The position numbers and the translations under genes were made by a program. The notes beneath the pieces are model-generated. The model saw only the letters and a program-made list of their open reading frames with translations. It was not told where the DNA came from and made no database searches. 64,000 bases of DNA from Amycolatopsis saalfeldensis (lineage in GTDB: Bacteria; Actinomycetota; Actinomycetes; Mycobacteriales; Pseudonocardiaceae): NCBI RefSeq assembly GCF_900110575.1, contig NZ_FOEF01000003.1, positions 563,689 to 627,688 on the forward strand, given 5' to 3'. Below are positions 1-10,431 of this stretch, in pieces (position 1 is the stretch's first letter; each line of letters starts with the position of its first letter).

Positions 1-435
1 CGACCATCGGCCCGCCGCTGTTCATCGCTCCCGCTATCTCGCCACCCAGCTGCTCCTTGAGCCGGCGCAGCGCCTCGGCCCGCGCCGCCCGCCAGTCCGG
101 ATCGAAGAGGTACTGCGCCCGGTGGGACACCAGCACCGTGAGAAACCCGCCGCCTTGGGCGCCGAGCCGTTCGCCCGTACCTCGGTGACCGCGTTGCCCT
201 CACGACCGGCCCGGCTCTCGTCGCGTGCCCGCAAGGTGGCTCGCGCCAGCTCACTTGCCGTCTTCTCCAGATCGGCGGTCAACGGGTGCGGGGCGGGCCG
301 TGCCGCGGCCGTCGGAGAGTCTAAGGCGACCGGCTGGTGCGGCCGGAGATCGGCCAGGAACGCGGCAAGCCCCGGTTCCGGGGGTGCGGCAGCGGGCGTC
401 GTCAGTTCGAGACGCTGCTTGCGCCAGTTGACCAT
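1..435 (-). pseudogene. Unrecognised protein, frameshifted and cut by the left edge
   Basis: The gene starts at ATG 435 (MVNWRKQRLEL) and runs left off the window, so its 3' end is not seen. The first ~95 codons are a proline- and alanine-rich region followed by a helical stretch (DLEKTASELARATLRARDES). At 140-147 the good coding frame jumps by one base. Downstream the coding-like frame reads FLTVLVSHRAQYLFDPDW and then a charged helix with AEALRRLKEQLGGEI, while the original frame degenerates to SRCWCPTG and stops at position 34. A single missing base in the GGTTTCTC run would restore one open frame. It is either a real disruption or a sequencing error. I do not recognise the family. Confidence 0.5.
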
Positions 436-746
436 GGTGTCTCCCTCGAATGGCGCAATCCGATGGCAGGAGTGCCGATCCCAGGACGCCGACCGGGCAC
501 CAGCGCCGCCCTGACCGGCGGCCGTACGTCCATCTCGCGAAGGTCGTGACCCGGCGCGGGGACCGGTCCCGGCCGTTGTGGTCCGCGGCTCCACCTGCTC
601 GACGGTCCCGTCTGTCCATATCGGACAGTAGCGCCGGGTTCCGGGACCGGCTGCGGACCTGGGCACCCCTGCCGTGACTGTGTGCCTGGTCACGGTGACG
701 CGCCGTTTTTGTCGGTGGTGACCCGTATCCTGATCCGGTGAGCAGT
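436..746. other. Non-coding stretch upstream of the partial gene
   Basis: This lies between the divergent starts of the partial gene (435, minus) and the exporter (826, plus). I see no open frame with convincing third-position bias in it. It must hold the promoter of the leftward gene, but no clear -35/-10 pair stands out. The right part leads into the tRNA-like fragment at 747-778. Confidence 0.4.
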
Positions 747-778
747 CGACGGGTTCGAACCCCGTCGGCGCCCCCCCA
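747..778 (+). other. tRNA 3'-end-like fragment (T arm), possible attachment-site remnant
   Basis: Bases 749-765 form a textbook T arm: 5-bp stem ACGGG/CCCGT around the loop TTCGAAC. The stem can extend to 7 bp (747-753 with 761-767). It is followed by CGGCGCC, which looks like the 3' strand of an acceptor stem, then a C run ending CCA. Upstream I could not find a matching 5' acceptor strand, D arm or anticodon arm, so this is not a complete tRNA. Such 3' halves are often left where integrative elements recombine at tRNA genes. It could also be a chance stem-loop. Confidence 0.35.
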
Positions 779-825
779 TTTCTTCCCGTGAGCGCCCCCG
801 GCGCGGATCAGCAGGAGCCCCACGC

Positions 826-2292
826 ATGACGCACACCACGAACGCCACCTCACCGGCCCGGGAGCGCGCGCCGTCCGCGCCCGGGCTGCTGATCGCGGTG
901 CTGGTCGGATCGGCCTTCGTGATGATCCTCAACGAGACCATCCTCAGCGTCGCGCTGCGCGACCTCACCGCCGACCTCCGCGTGCCCACCACCACCATCC
1001 AGTGGCTGACCAGCGGATTCCTGCTCACCATGGCCGTGGTCATCCCGACCACGGGTTTCCTGCTCGAACGGTTCAGCCCGCGCAGCGTGTTCCTCTTCTC
1101 GATCTCGGCGTTCAGCCTCGGCACGCTGCTGTGCGGCGTGGCGCCCGGGTTCGGGCTGCTGCTGGTCGGCCGGATCGTGCAGGCCTGCGGCACCGCGGTG
1201 ATGCTGCCGCTGCTGATGACCACGGTGATGCGCCTGGTGCCGGTGCACCGGCGGGGCGCGATGATGGGCACGATCAGCATCGTCATCGCCGTCGCGCCGG
1301 CGATCGGGCCGACCATCGGCGGGGCTGTGCTGTCCTCGCTGGGCTGGCGCTGGATGTTCTGGATCGTCCTGCCGCTCTCGCTCGCCGCACTGGTGATCGG
1401 CGCGGTGCGGCTGCGGATCACCAGTGAGACCCGCGCGGTGCCGCTCGACGTGGTGTCGGTGCTGCTGTCCGCGATCGGGTTCGGCGGCGTGCTGTACGGG
1501 CTGTCCACGGCCGGCGAATCCGGCGGTGCGCAGCCGTTCGTTCCGCCGTGGGTGGCGATCGGGGTCGGGGTCGTCGCACTGGTGGTGTTCACCTGGCGCC
1601 AGACCCGGCTGCAGCGCCGCGACCGGGCGCTGCTGGACCTGCGGCCGTTCACGCACCGCGGGTTCGTGGTGGCGCTGGTGCTCACCGCGCTGCTGTTCAT
1701 GTGCCTGATCGGCGCGGGCGCGATCCTGCTGCCGCTGTACCTGCAGACCGTGCTGCACACCTCGACCCTGGTGAGCGGCCTGGCCGTGCTGCCCGGCGGG
1801 CTGGTCCTCGGCCTGCTCGGCCGCCCGGTCGGCGCCTGGTTCGACAAGGTCGGCTCCCGCCCGCTGGTCATCCCGGGCTCGGCGGCCATGGCGGTCGCGC
1901 TGTGGCTGTTCACCACCCTCGGACCGGGCTCGCCGCTGATCGCGGTGATCGCCATCCACGTGCTGCTGATGGCCGGGCTGGGCCTGATGATGACCCCGCT
2001 GATGACCGAGTCCCTCGGCGTGCTGCCCGACCACCTGTACTCCCACGGCAGCGCGATCCTCTCGACCCTGCAGCAGGTCGCCGGCGCGCTCGGCACCACC
2101 GTTTTCGTCACCGTCGCCACCGTCGCGAGCGCGAACGGTTCCGCCACCAGCCCGGACTCCTCAGGGCTGCACGCCGCGTTCATCGTCGCCGGCTGCATCG
2201 GCGTCGCGGCTTTCGGCATGTCATGGCTGGTGCGCTCCGCCCGCGCCACCACTTCGGAGCCCGCGCCGGAACTGGAGGCGAAACAGCCCTGA
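826..2292 (+). CDS. MFS exporter, DHA2 (EmrB/QacA-like) family
   Basis: A 488-residue proton-driven efflux transporter of the inner membrane, probably exporting a drug-like or small amphipathic molecule. About 14 hydrophobic segments are visible, as usual for the DHA2 branch. Residues 151-166 carry the antiporter signature of MFS exporters (IGPTIGG), followed by GWRWMFWI at the start of the next helix. The ATG at 826 follows AGGAG at 813-817. The substrate cannot be read from sequence. The last ~35 codons (AGCIGVAAFGMSWLVRSA to the stop) are the template of one half of the repeat array that follows. Confidence 0.88.
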   Translation: MTHTTNATSPARERAPSAPGLLIAVLVGSAFVMILNETILSVALRDLTADLRVPTTTIQWLTSGFLLTMAVVIPTTGFLLERFSPRSVFLFSISAFSLGTLLCGVAPGFGLLLVGRIVQACGTAVMLPLLMTTVMRLVPVHRRGAMMGTISIVIAVAPAIGPTIGGAVLSSLGWRWMFWIVLPLSLAALVIGAVRLRITSETRAVPLDVVSVLLSAIGFGGVLYGLSTAGESGGAQPFVPPWVAIGVGVVALVVFTWRQTRLQRRDRALLDLRPFTHRGFVVALVLTALLFMCLIGAGAILLPLYLQTVLHTSTLVSGLAVLPGGLVLGLLGRPVGAWFDKVGSRPLVIPGSAAMAVALWLFTTLGPGSPLIAVIAIHVLLMAGLGLMMTPLMTESLGVLPDHLYSHGSAILSTLQQVAGALGTTVFVTVATVASANGSATSPDSSGLHAAFIVAGCIGVAAFGMSWLVRSARATTSEPAPELEAKQP

Positions 2293-3722
2293 CCGCTGTA
2301 CCTCAGCGCCGGGCGTGGCTGCGGTTTCCGAGGCACGCCGTCACCTAGCTGCGGCGGCCGTAAGTGAGGCGCCGCGACAGGATTTCGGCTGGGTCACGGT
2401 AGTTGTGGTGTTGGATGCTGTGTTCGTTGTCGTGGGCTGTGTCGGTGCTGCGGCTTTTGGCATTCGCTCCCGGCAGCGGCTCTGGGCTGGGGGCGGAGCG
2501 GTCTTGAATGGTGTGCTTCGGTGCCGGGTGTGGCTGTGGTTGCCGAGGCGCACTGTCATCTAGCTGCGGCGGCGGTGAGTGAGGCTGCGCAGCAGGATTT
2601 CGTCGGCTGCGGTGGTCGCAGTGTTGGCTGCTGTGTTGATTGTCGCCGGGCTGCGGTTTTCGGCCTGCTGCGGTTCGTGCGGTCCCCGCGCGGCGCCGCT
2701 TCGGAGCCTGGGCTGGGGGCGGAGCGGTCTTGAGTGGTGTGCTTCGGTGCCGGGCGTGGCTGTGGTTCCCGAGGCGCACCGTCACCTAGCTGCTGCGGCG
2801 GTAAGTGAGGCGCCGCAACAGGATTTCGGCTGGGCCACGGTAGTTGTGGTGTTGGATGCTGTGTTCGTTGTCGTGGGCTGCGGCGTTCGGCGTGTGGTGG
2901 TTGGTGCGCTCCCGGCAGCGGCTCTGGGCTGGGGGCGGAGCGGTCTTGAGCGGTGTGCGTCGGCGCCGGGCGTGGCTGTGGTTGCCGAGGCGCACTGTCA
3001 TCTAACTGCGACGGCGGTGAGTGAGGCTGCGCAGCAGGGTTTCGGCTCGGCTGCGGTGGTCGCGGTGTTGGCTGCTGTGTTGATTGTCGCCGGGCTGCGG
3101 TTTTCGGCCTGCTGCGGTTCGTGCGGTCCCGCGCGGCGCCGCTTCGGAGCCTGGGCTGGGGGCTGAGCGGTGTGCGTCGGCGCCGGGCGTGGCTGCGGTT
3201 GCCGAGGCACGCCGTCACCTAGCTGCGGCGGCGGTGAGTGAGGCGCCGCAACGGGATTTCGGCTGGGTCACGGTGGTTGTGGTGTTGGATGCTGTGTTCG
3301 TTGTCGTGGGCTGCGGCGTTCGGCGTGTGGTGGTTGGTGCGCTCCGTCCGTGGAGCCTGGGCTGGGGGCGGAGCAGCCCTGAGTGGTGTGCCTCGGCAAC
3401 AGGCGCGGCTGTGGTTGCGGAGGCGCACCCTCTAGCCGCGGTTGCCGTGGGTGAGGTGCTGCAACAGGATCCGGATGGGCCGCGGTGGTTGAGGTGTTGA
3501 TTGTCGCCGGTTGCATCGGGGGTTGTGGCGTTCGGTATGTCGTGGTTAGCACGCAGCACCGCCTCGGAGCCTGACCTGGAGGCGGAACAGTCCTGACCAG
3601 TGTGCCCCGGCAACAGGCGCGGCCGCCATCGCCGAGGCGCACCCTCACCTAGCCACGGCGGCCGTAAGTGAGGCGCCGCAACAGGATTTCGGCTGGGCCG
3701 CGGTAGTTGTGGCGTTGCATGA
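2180..3722. repeat. Seven-copy tandem array of the junction between two convergent gene tails
   Basis: A unit of about 216 bp is repeated seven times head to tail. Each unit joins the 3' end of the exporter (through its TGA) to ~50 bp of spacer and the reverse-strand 3' end of the DUF418 gene (through its stop, seen as CTA). Exporter-type stops lie at 2290, 2505, 2731, 2947, 3164, 3380 and 3594. DUF418-type stops lie at 2345, 2560, 2786, 3002, 3219, 3432 and 3649 (2998-3004 reads CTAA). Only the first exporter tail and the last DUF418 tail belong to intact genes. The copies have diverged by substitutions and small indels, and the internal small frames are by-products. This fills the 1.36 kb between the two genes. 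Confidence 0.85.
2345..3218. repeat. Higher-order dimer within the array (A-B-A-B)
   Basis: Within the array, units starting at 2345 and 2786 share one sequence type (GGTGTTGGATGCTGTGTTCG and following bases). Units starting at 2560 and 3002 share another (GTGTTGGCTGCTGTGTTGAT, later CGGCCTGCTGCGGTTCGTGC). The unit at 3219 is again type A. This alternation means the array grew at least once by copying a ~440-bp dimer, not only single units. Confidence 0.7.
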
Positions 3723-4878
3723 GGTACGCGCCCACCACGGTCGCCAGCCACACGGCCAGGCCGCATCCGGCGGCGATGAACGTGGGGCTGCCCCGGCCGT
3801 CGCCTAGGGATAGCAGGAACGGGGAGGCCAGTACCAGCCACGCGACCGTCTGGAAGAGGTAGCCGCTGAGTGAGCGTTGGCCCAGGGCCGCGACGGCGCC
3901 GATCATCAGGTTGTCGCGCGGTGCTGCCATCTTCTTCGACAGCCGGTGCGCGAGCAGGCCGAACAGGCACAGGTAGCCGATGCCGCCGAAGAAGCCGGAG
4001 CCTTCGTAGAGCAGCTTGACCGCTGGGCCGATGGCCGGGTCGACGGTCAGGAAACCGCCGCCGAGCAGTCCCATCGGCAGCCCGCCCAGTACGGCGACGC
4101 CGAGGCCGAGCGCTGCCCCGAGGCGCAGTCCGCGCAGGTGCTTCGCGGGCTCCTCCAGCACGCGCCGCCGGGCGGCCCAGGAGCCGACCCACACGAACAG
4201 GATGAACGGCAGCATGCTCAGCACGGTCCCGGGCCACTCCGTGAGCCGGTCCGCCACCGCGGCGCCGAAGCTGCCGGCCGCCATCGAGGGGGAGTCCTGG
4301 GTGGGGGCCGTGGACAGGCTGCCGGGAGTCCCGGTCGCCAGGCTGGTCACCACGACCACGGACAGCACGATGACAGTGCAGGCGGCGAGGCCGAGGTACC
4401 ACAGCGGCACGCGGTAGAGCCGGTCCCCGCGGTGCAGCAGGACCAGGGTGAACACGATCCCGACCAGCCCGTAAGCGCCGAGGATGTCCCCGGCGAACAG
4501 CAGGATCCCGTGCACCAGGCCGAAAACGAACAGCCACGCGTTGCGCCGGACCAGCACCCGGCGCACCGCGGCCGGCGTGCTCCCCGCCGCCTCCTGCCGG
4601 CGCGCGAGCTGGACCAGCGCGTAGCCGAACATGATCGCGAACAGCGGGATTCCCCTGGAGTGCACGAACAAGAACAGGAACACCGTGTACACGCCCTCCG
4701 CGCCGTGCGGTGTCTTGTCCAGCCCTGGCCCGGTCGCGAAGAAGACCGAAGCGCTGTTGGCCAGCGCGATGATCAGCAGCATCGCCCCGCGCGCCAGGTC
4801 GGGTGCCAGCGCGCGTTCCCCCGGGCGCACAGGGCCGCGCACGGCTCTCGGCGCGGCGGGATGGGTCTCAGTAGCCAT
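3649..4878 (-). CDS. DUF418 (YeiB-like) integral membrane protein
   Basis: A 409-residue polytopic membrane protein of the DUF418 family, whose biochemical role is unknown. It has a short basic cytoplasmic N-terminus, then LARGAMLLIIALANS and a long series of hydrophobic helices. The conserved C-terminal DUF418 block contains the motif GQRSLSGYLFQ, then the tail QRHNYRGPAEILLRRLTYG. The start at 4878 lies 20 bp from a candidate operator and faces a TetR gene, which suggests local repression. The last ~25 codons are the template of the second half of the upstream-lying tandem array. Homologues often accompany TetR regulators, in line with this layout. Confidence 0.85.
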   Translation of the reverse strand: MATETHPAAPRAVRGPVRPGERALAPDLARGAMLLIIALANSASVFFATGPGLDKTPHGAEGVYTVFLFLFVHSRGIPLFAIMFGYALVQLARRQEAAGSTPAAVRRVLVRRNAWLFVFGLVHGILLFAGDILGAYGLVGIVFTLVLLHRGDRLYRVPLWYLGLAACTVIVLSVVVVTSLATGTPGSLSTAPTQDSPSMAAGSFGAAVADRLTEWPGTVLSMLPFILFVWVGSWAARRRVLEEPAKHLRGLRLGAALGLGVAVLGGLPMGLLGGGFLTVDPAIGPAVKLLYEGSGFFGGIGYLCLFGLLAHRLSKKMAAPRDNLMIGAVAALGQRSLSGYLFQTVAWLVLASPFLLSLGDGRGSPTFIAAGCGLAVWLATVVGAYLMQRHNYRGPAEILLRRLTYGRRG

Positions 4879-4897
4879 GGTTTCCCCCGGTCGTTGT

Positions 4898-4916
4898 TAG
4901 TGTACGTCGGATACTA
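4898..4916. promoter_or_regulatory. Imperfect palindrome, candidate TetR operator
   Basis: TAGTGTACGTCGGATACTA is a 19-bp imperfect inverted repeat (13 of 19 positions symmetrical by hand). It sits in the 107-bp gap between the divergent DUF418 and TetR starts. The right arm GGATACTA recurs as a direct copy at 4923-4930. The position suits autoregulation and repression of the DUF418 gene. No binding data can be read from the sequence. Confidence 0.45.
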
Positions 4917-4985
4917 TCCCATGGATACTAAGTCGTGCGCAATGATGTCCGCCAGAGGCAGCCGATTCACCGGAGGAAGCGGACC

Positions 4986-5744
4986 GTGACGGAAACAGGA
5001 AAGGTGCCCGCGGTGCTGGCGCGCCTGTGGCGGCTGCCGTCCGGGCCGCGGCTCGGCCGGCCCGCCGAGCTGGACGTGGACCGGGTCGTGCGCGCGGCGG
5101 TGGACCTGGCCGACCGCGACGGGCTGGACGGCGTCACCCTGCTGAAGGTGGCGCAGGAACTGGGCGTCACCAAGATGTCCCTGTACCGGCACGTCGGCTC
5201 GAAGGGCGAGCTGTTCGGGCTGATGGCGGACTTCGCCACCGGCGCGCCCCCGGAGATCGACGCCGAGGACTGGCGCGAGGGGGCCCGTCAGTGGGCCAAC
5301 GCCCACCGGGACATCTACCGGCGGCGGCCGTGGATGGTGCACCTGCCCGTTTCGGGACCGCCCGGCGGGCCCGGCGCGATCGGCTGGATGGACGCGCTGC
5401 TCGGCGTCCTGCGCGGCACCGGCCTCGACTGGGCCACGAAGGTGAGCGTGCTGAACCTGCTCGGCGGCTACGTCCGCCAGGCCAGCACGGTGACGCAGCA
5501 GCTCGCCGAGGGCCGCCGTGCCTCCGGCCGCGAGCAGGCCGAGATCGAGCAGGACTACGGCCGGTCGCTGATCCACCTGGTCGACCGGGACCGGTTCCCG
5601 GACGCGGCGGGGCTTTTCGCGTCCGCCCTGTTCGAGGGGCCGACCGGGGACACGGACCCGGGGGACCGGGAGTTCGCGTTCGGCCTGGAGCTGATCCTCG
5701 ACGGCCTCGCCGCGACCGTCGCCAGGACCCGTCCCGCCGGATGA
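4986..5744 (+). CDS. TetR family transcriptional regulator
   Basis: A 252-residue one-component repressor. I chose GTG 4986 because GGAGGA at 4972-4977 is correctly spaced, although an upstream in-frame ATG exists at 4935. The N-terminal helix-turn-helix reads TLLKVAQELGVTKMSLYRHV, preceded by VRAAVDLADRDGLDGV, a classic TetR start. The C-terminal ligand domain resembles the tetracycline-repressor C-terminal class. It is divergent from DUF418, which is its likely target. The stop codon lies inside a 15-bp direct repeat. Confidence 0.88.
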   Translation: MTETGKVPAVLARLWRLPSGPRLGRPAELDVDRVVRAAVDLADRDGLDGVTLLKVAQELGVTKMSLYRHVGSKGELFGLMADFATGAPPEIDAEDWREGARQWANAHRDIYRRRPWMVHLPVSGPPGGPGAIGWMDALLGVLRGTGLDWATKVSVLNLLGGYVRQASTVTQQLAEGRRASGREQAEIEQDYGRSLIHLVDRDRFPDAAGLFASALFEGPTGDTDPGDREFAFGLELILDGLAATVARTRPAG

Positions 5745-5775
5745 CGACCCGCCGGATGACGACCCGCCGGATGAC
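5741..5775. repeat. 15-bp direct repeat over the TetR stop codon
   Basis: ATGACGACCCGCCGG occurs at 5741-5755 and 5756-5770, with a partial third copy following. The first copy contains the TGA stop of the TetR gene, so the repeat extends the 3' untranslated end, not the protein. It is probably replication slippage. Confidence 0.7.
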
Positions 5776-5819
5776 GCCGCGGAACCGGCCCCGGCGGCGG
5801 GAATGCCTTACCCGCCAAC

Positions 5820-5862
5820 GAAAAAGCCCGGGCCGGCCGGCGTAGTGCCGACCGGCCCGGGC
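5820..5862 (-). terminator. Rho-independent terminator of katG
   Basis: Bases 5826-5841 and 5847-5862 form a 16-bp GC stem with one G-U pair around the loop GTAGT. Read on the minus strand it is followed by TTTTT (5821-5825), placing a canonical terminator ~30 bp after the katG stop. It may also stop rightward transcription from the TetR gene. Confidence 0.85.
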
Positions 5863-5893
5863 CTCAGGACCGCAAGACCTCAGAACGTCAAGC

Positions 5894-8604
<2,711 letters not shown>

Positions 8605-8630
8605 TTTCTGGAGTCAATCAAGTTCAGCGG
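8605..8630 (-). promoter_or_regulatory. AT-rich promoter/operator region of furA-katG
   Basis: Read on the minus strand, TTGATTGACTCCAGAAAATG runs directly into the furA start codon. It is clearly AT-rich against the surroundings. In mycobacteria FurA binds an AT-rich site overlapping its own promoter, so the same role is inferred here. The transcript may have little or no leader. Confidence 0.4.
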
Positions 8631-8664
8631 CCGATGCGCGAGTCGTTCGGGTGACGCGGGCCGC

Positions 8665-8973
8665 TCAGTCGGAGGGCCCGCGCAGGGTCAGCACGACCCG
8701 GAGCACGTGCTCGACGGCGGCCGGGAACACCGCGGCGCGCAGCTCGCCGCGGGTGGCCAGGTTCCGGGCGGCGAAGTCCAGCATGTGGTCCGGCCCCAGC
8801 CGCCGGACCAGCAGCGCGGCCAGTTCCTCCAGGTCGAGGCCCGGGTGGTCCAGCCGGGTCAGGGCGAGCTCGACGATGAGTTCGTCGTCGGTCATCGTCC
8901 CCGGTTCCGAGCCGGGCGGGCCACCCGGGCCTGTCGCGCCCTGATCCTGTTCCACACCGTCGAGCTTAGCCAT
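8665..8973 (-). CDS. Small acidic protein of unknown function
   Basis: Up to 102 residues. The first 26 are low-complexity (TGPGGPPGSEPG). A second start, ATG 8895 (MTDDELIVELALTRL), has GGGGAC just upstream and could be the true one, giving 76 residues. The rest is predicted helical with a leucine-rich pattern (LDLEELAALLVRRLG), no membrane segment and no cysteine. I do not recognise the family. It stands alone between furA and the NPP1 gene. Confidence 0.55.
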   Translation of the reverse strand: MAKLDGVEQDQGATGPGGPPGSEPGTMTDDELIVELALTRLDHPGLDLEELAALLVRRLGPDHMLDFAARNLATRGELRAAVFPAAVEHVLRVVLTLRGPSD

Positions 8974-8995
8974 TTCCCGGCGGTGGCCGGTCGCC

Positions 8996-9781
8996 TCAGC
9001 CGCGGGGGTCGAACGGGATGCCGCCCGGCTTGGCCGCGGTGAGCAGGTCCTCGAACCGGCCGTCGCTGATCTTGATCGTGGCCGCGCCGAAGTCCGCGCT
9101 CATGAGCTTGTCCCGCAGCGCGGTGCCGGGCCAGCCGTCCCAGCCGACGATCGGCGGCTGGCGCCAGGTGTGGTAGTAGTTCTCCGGCGGCTCGTCGTTC
9201 CCGTTGGCCAGGCGGAAGAAGTGCGTGCCGAGGCCGTCCTTGTGGTAGACGGTCTTGGGGTGCGTGCCGTCGAAGAGCACCTGTGCGCGCGGGTAGGTGA
9301 CCTGGCTGCTGTGCTGCGTGGTGCTCACGTACTCGACCTGGTTGCTCGACTGGTCGATCCAGGAGATCACGTGCTCCCAGTCGTGCCGGTGGCCGCCGAG
9401 GCCGCTGCCGTCCACGGCCTGGTCCTTCTCGAAGTAGCTGGCGTAGATCACGGCGCACCAGCCGTTGTTGCACTTCGACCGGGCGTAGGTCTGGGAGTTG
9501 TCCAGGTCGGACTGGTCGTGGCAGTTGCCGTTCACCGCGCCGGTGGTGTTCAGCCCCGGCGCGAGGGTGCCGTCCGGCCCGATGGCGGGGGTGGCGTAAC
9601 AGCCGTCGCCGTCGTAGTCGTAGGCCGGGGAGAACGAGGCCTCGTAGCCGTTCGCGTTCTGCGGCAGGTTGTGCGGCGGGTCGGCGTGGGCCGCCGACAC
9701 GGGGACCAGCACCGCCACCGCGGTGAGGCCGAGCACGGTCCCGATCCGGGAGCGCGTGCGCCTGGCCGATACCTTCGTCAT
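8996..9781 (-). CDS. Secreted NPP1 / necrosis-inducing-like (NLP) protein
   Basis: A 261-residue exported protein. ATG 9781 follows a GAGG site and opens a signal peptide (basic start, hydrophobic core, AHA cleavage near residue 33). The diagnostic NLP heptapeptide GHRHDWE is at residues 130-136, with an upstream YFEKDQ in the position of the conserved acidic metal ligand. Family members from fungi, oomycetes and bacteria bind plant sphingolipids and some damage dicot membranes; others are not toxic. Which applies here cannot be told. It has no obvious operon partner. Confidence 0.88.
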   Translation of the reverse strand: MTKVSARRTRSRIGTVLGLTAVAVLVPVSAAHADPPHNLPQNANGYEASFSPAYDYDGDGCYATPAIGPDGTLAPGLNTTGAVNGNCHDQSDLDNSQTYARSKCNNGWCAVIYASYFEKDQAVDGSGLGGHRHDWEHVISWIDQSSNQVEYVSTTQHSSQVTYPRAQVLFDGTHPKTVYHKDGLGTHFFRLANGNDEPPENYYHTWRQPPIVGWDGWPGTALRDKLMSADFGAATIKISDGRFEDLLTAAKPGGIPFDPRG

Positions 9782-9873
9782 GTCTGTTTCCTCGCCTCGA
9801 CGCCGTTGTGCCTGCGTCCTTTCTCCCGGTCCGCCCGCGGTCCTGTCCAGGCCCGGCCCGCTCAGCGGGAATG

Positions 9874-9903
9874 AAAAAACGGCCAACCCCGGTGAAACGG
9901 CCG
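9874..9903 (-). terminator. Terminator after the GNAT gene
   Basis: On the minus strand CGGCC and GGCCG (9899-9903 and 9880-9884) form a short stem followed by TTTTTT (9874-9879). It lies immediately after the GNAT stop at 9906 and separates it from the NPP1 gene. Confidence 0.55.
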
Positions 9904-9905
9904 GG

Positions 9906-10412
9906 TCAGGCTCGGTGGGCCGGCGCGAGGTCTATCCAGTAACGGCGCGCAGGGCGGGTGGTTTCGAGCACCCCGCCGTTCAGCTCGATTGTCTTGGCGG
10001 AGGCCAGGTTCCCCGTCTCGCAGACGAGCAGGACCCGGCGCAGGCCCGCGGTGCGCGCGAGGACGAGCATGCGGCCCAGCGCCCAGGACGCCAGGCCGCG
10101 GCGGCGCGCCGACGGGCGGATGCCGTAGCCGATGTGGCCGGCCCGGCGGGTGAAGTCGTCGTCGCGGTGCCGCAGCGCGATCCCGCCGAGCACCCGGCCG
10201 TCCTCGACGATCCACCGGAACGTGCAGCGCGCGCGGGACGGGTCCGGCTCGTCGGCGAGCAACGCCACCCAGGCCGCGAACCCGGACGGCGACTCTACCT
10301 CGTCGCCGTCGTCCAGCCCGAACCCGTCCTCGTGCGCGCCGGGCCCCCACTCGTGGTGCGCCTCGAGCCAGGCCGCGTGCAGCCGGGCGGTGGGCGCGAT
10401 CAGCTCGGGCAT
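9906..10412 (-). CDS. GNAT family N-acetyltransferase
   Basis: A 168-residue acetyl-CoA-dependent acetyltransferase of the RimJ/RimL-like type. The acetyl-CoA binding motif A is visible as GYGIRPSARRRGLASWAL, after the beta strand GRVLGGIALRHRDD. The later motif with ETGNLASAKTIELNGG is typical for enzymes acting on small amines or protein N-termini. The substrate is unknown. It is followed by its own terminator, so it is probably monocistronic. Confidence 0.85.
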   Translation of the reverse strand: MPELIAPTARLHAAWLEAHHEWGPGAHEDGFGLDDGDEVESPSGFAAWVALLADEPDPSRARCTFRWIVEDGRVLGGIALRHRDDDFTRRAGHIGYGIRPSARRRGLASWALGRMLVLARTAGLRRVLLVCETGNLASAKTIELNGGVLETTRPARRYWIDLAPAHRA

Positions 10413-10431
10413 GAACCGAGGCTACCGAGCT

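Noticed and set aside
680..778. A complete tRNA gene
   Set aside because: Only the T arm and acceptor 3' strand fit; no D arm, anticodon arm or matching 5' acceptor strand could be folded.
690..2336. Long open frames opposite the exporter gene
   Set aside because: Antisense frames in a ~72% GC gene; low-complexity Arg/Ser/Pro-rich translations and no ribosome site.
2315..3648. Many 65-195-residue open frames on both strands of the tandem array
   Set aside because: They follow from repetition of two gene tails; only the outermost copies continue into real genes, and the frames shift between units.
2180..3722. A CRISPR array
   Set aside because: Units are ~216 bp, adjacent and homologous over their whole length; there are no short constant repeats with unique spacers and no cas genes.
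4935..4985. Upstream ATG start for the TetR gene
   Set aside because: GTG 4986 has GGAGGA at correct spacing; the extra 17 codons would extend into the operator side and lack a ribosome site.
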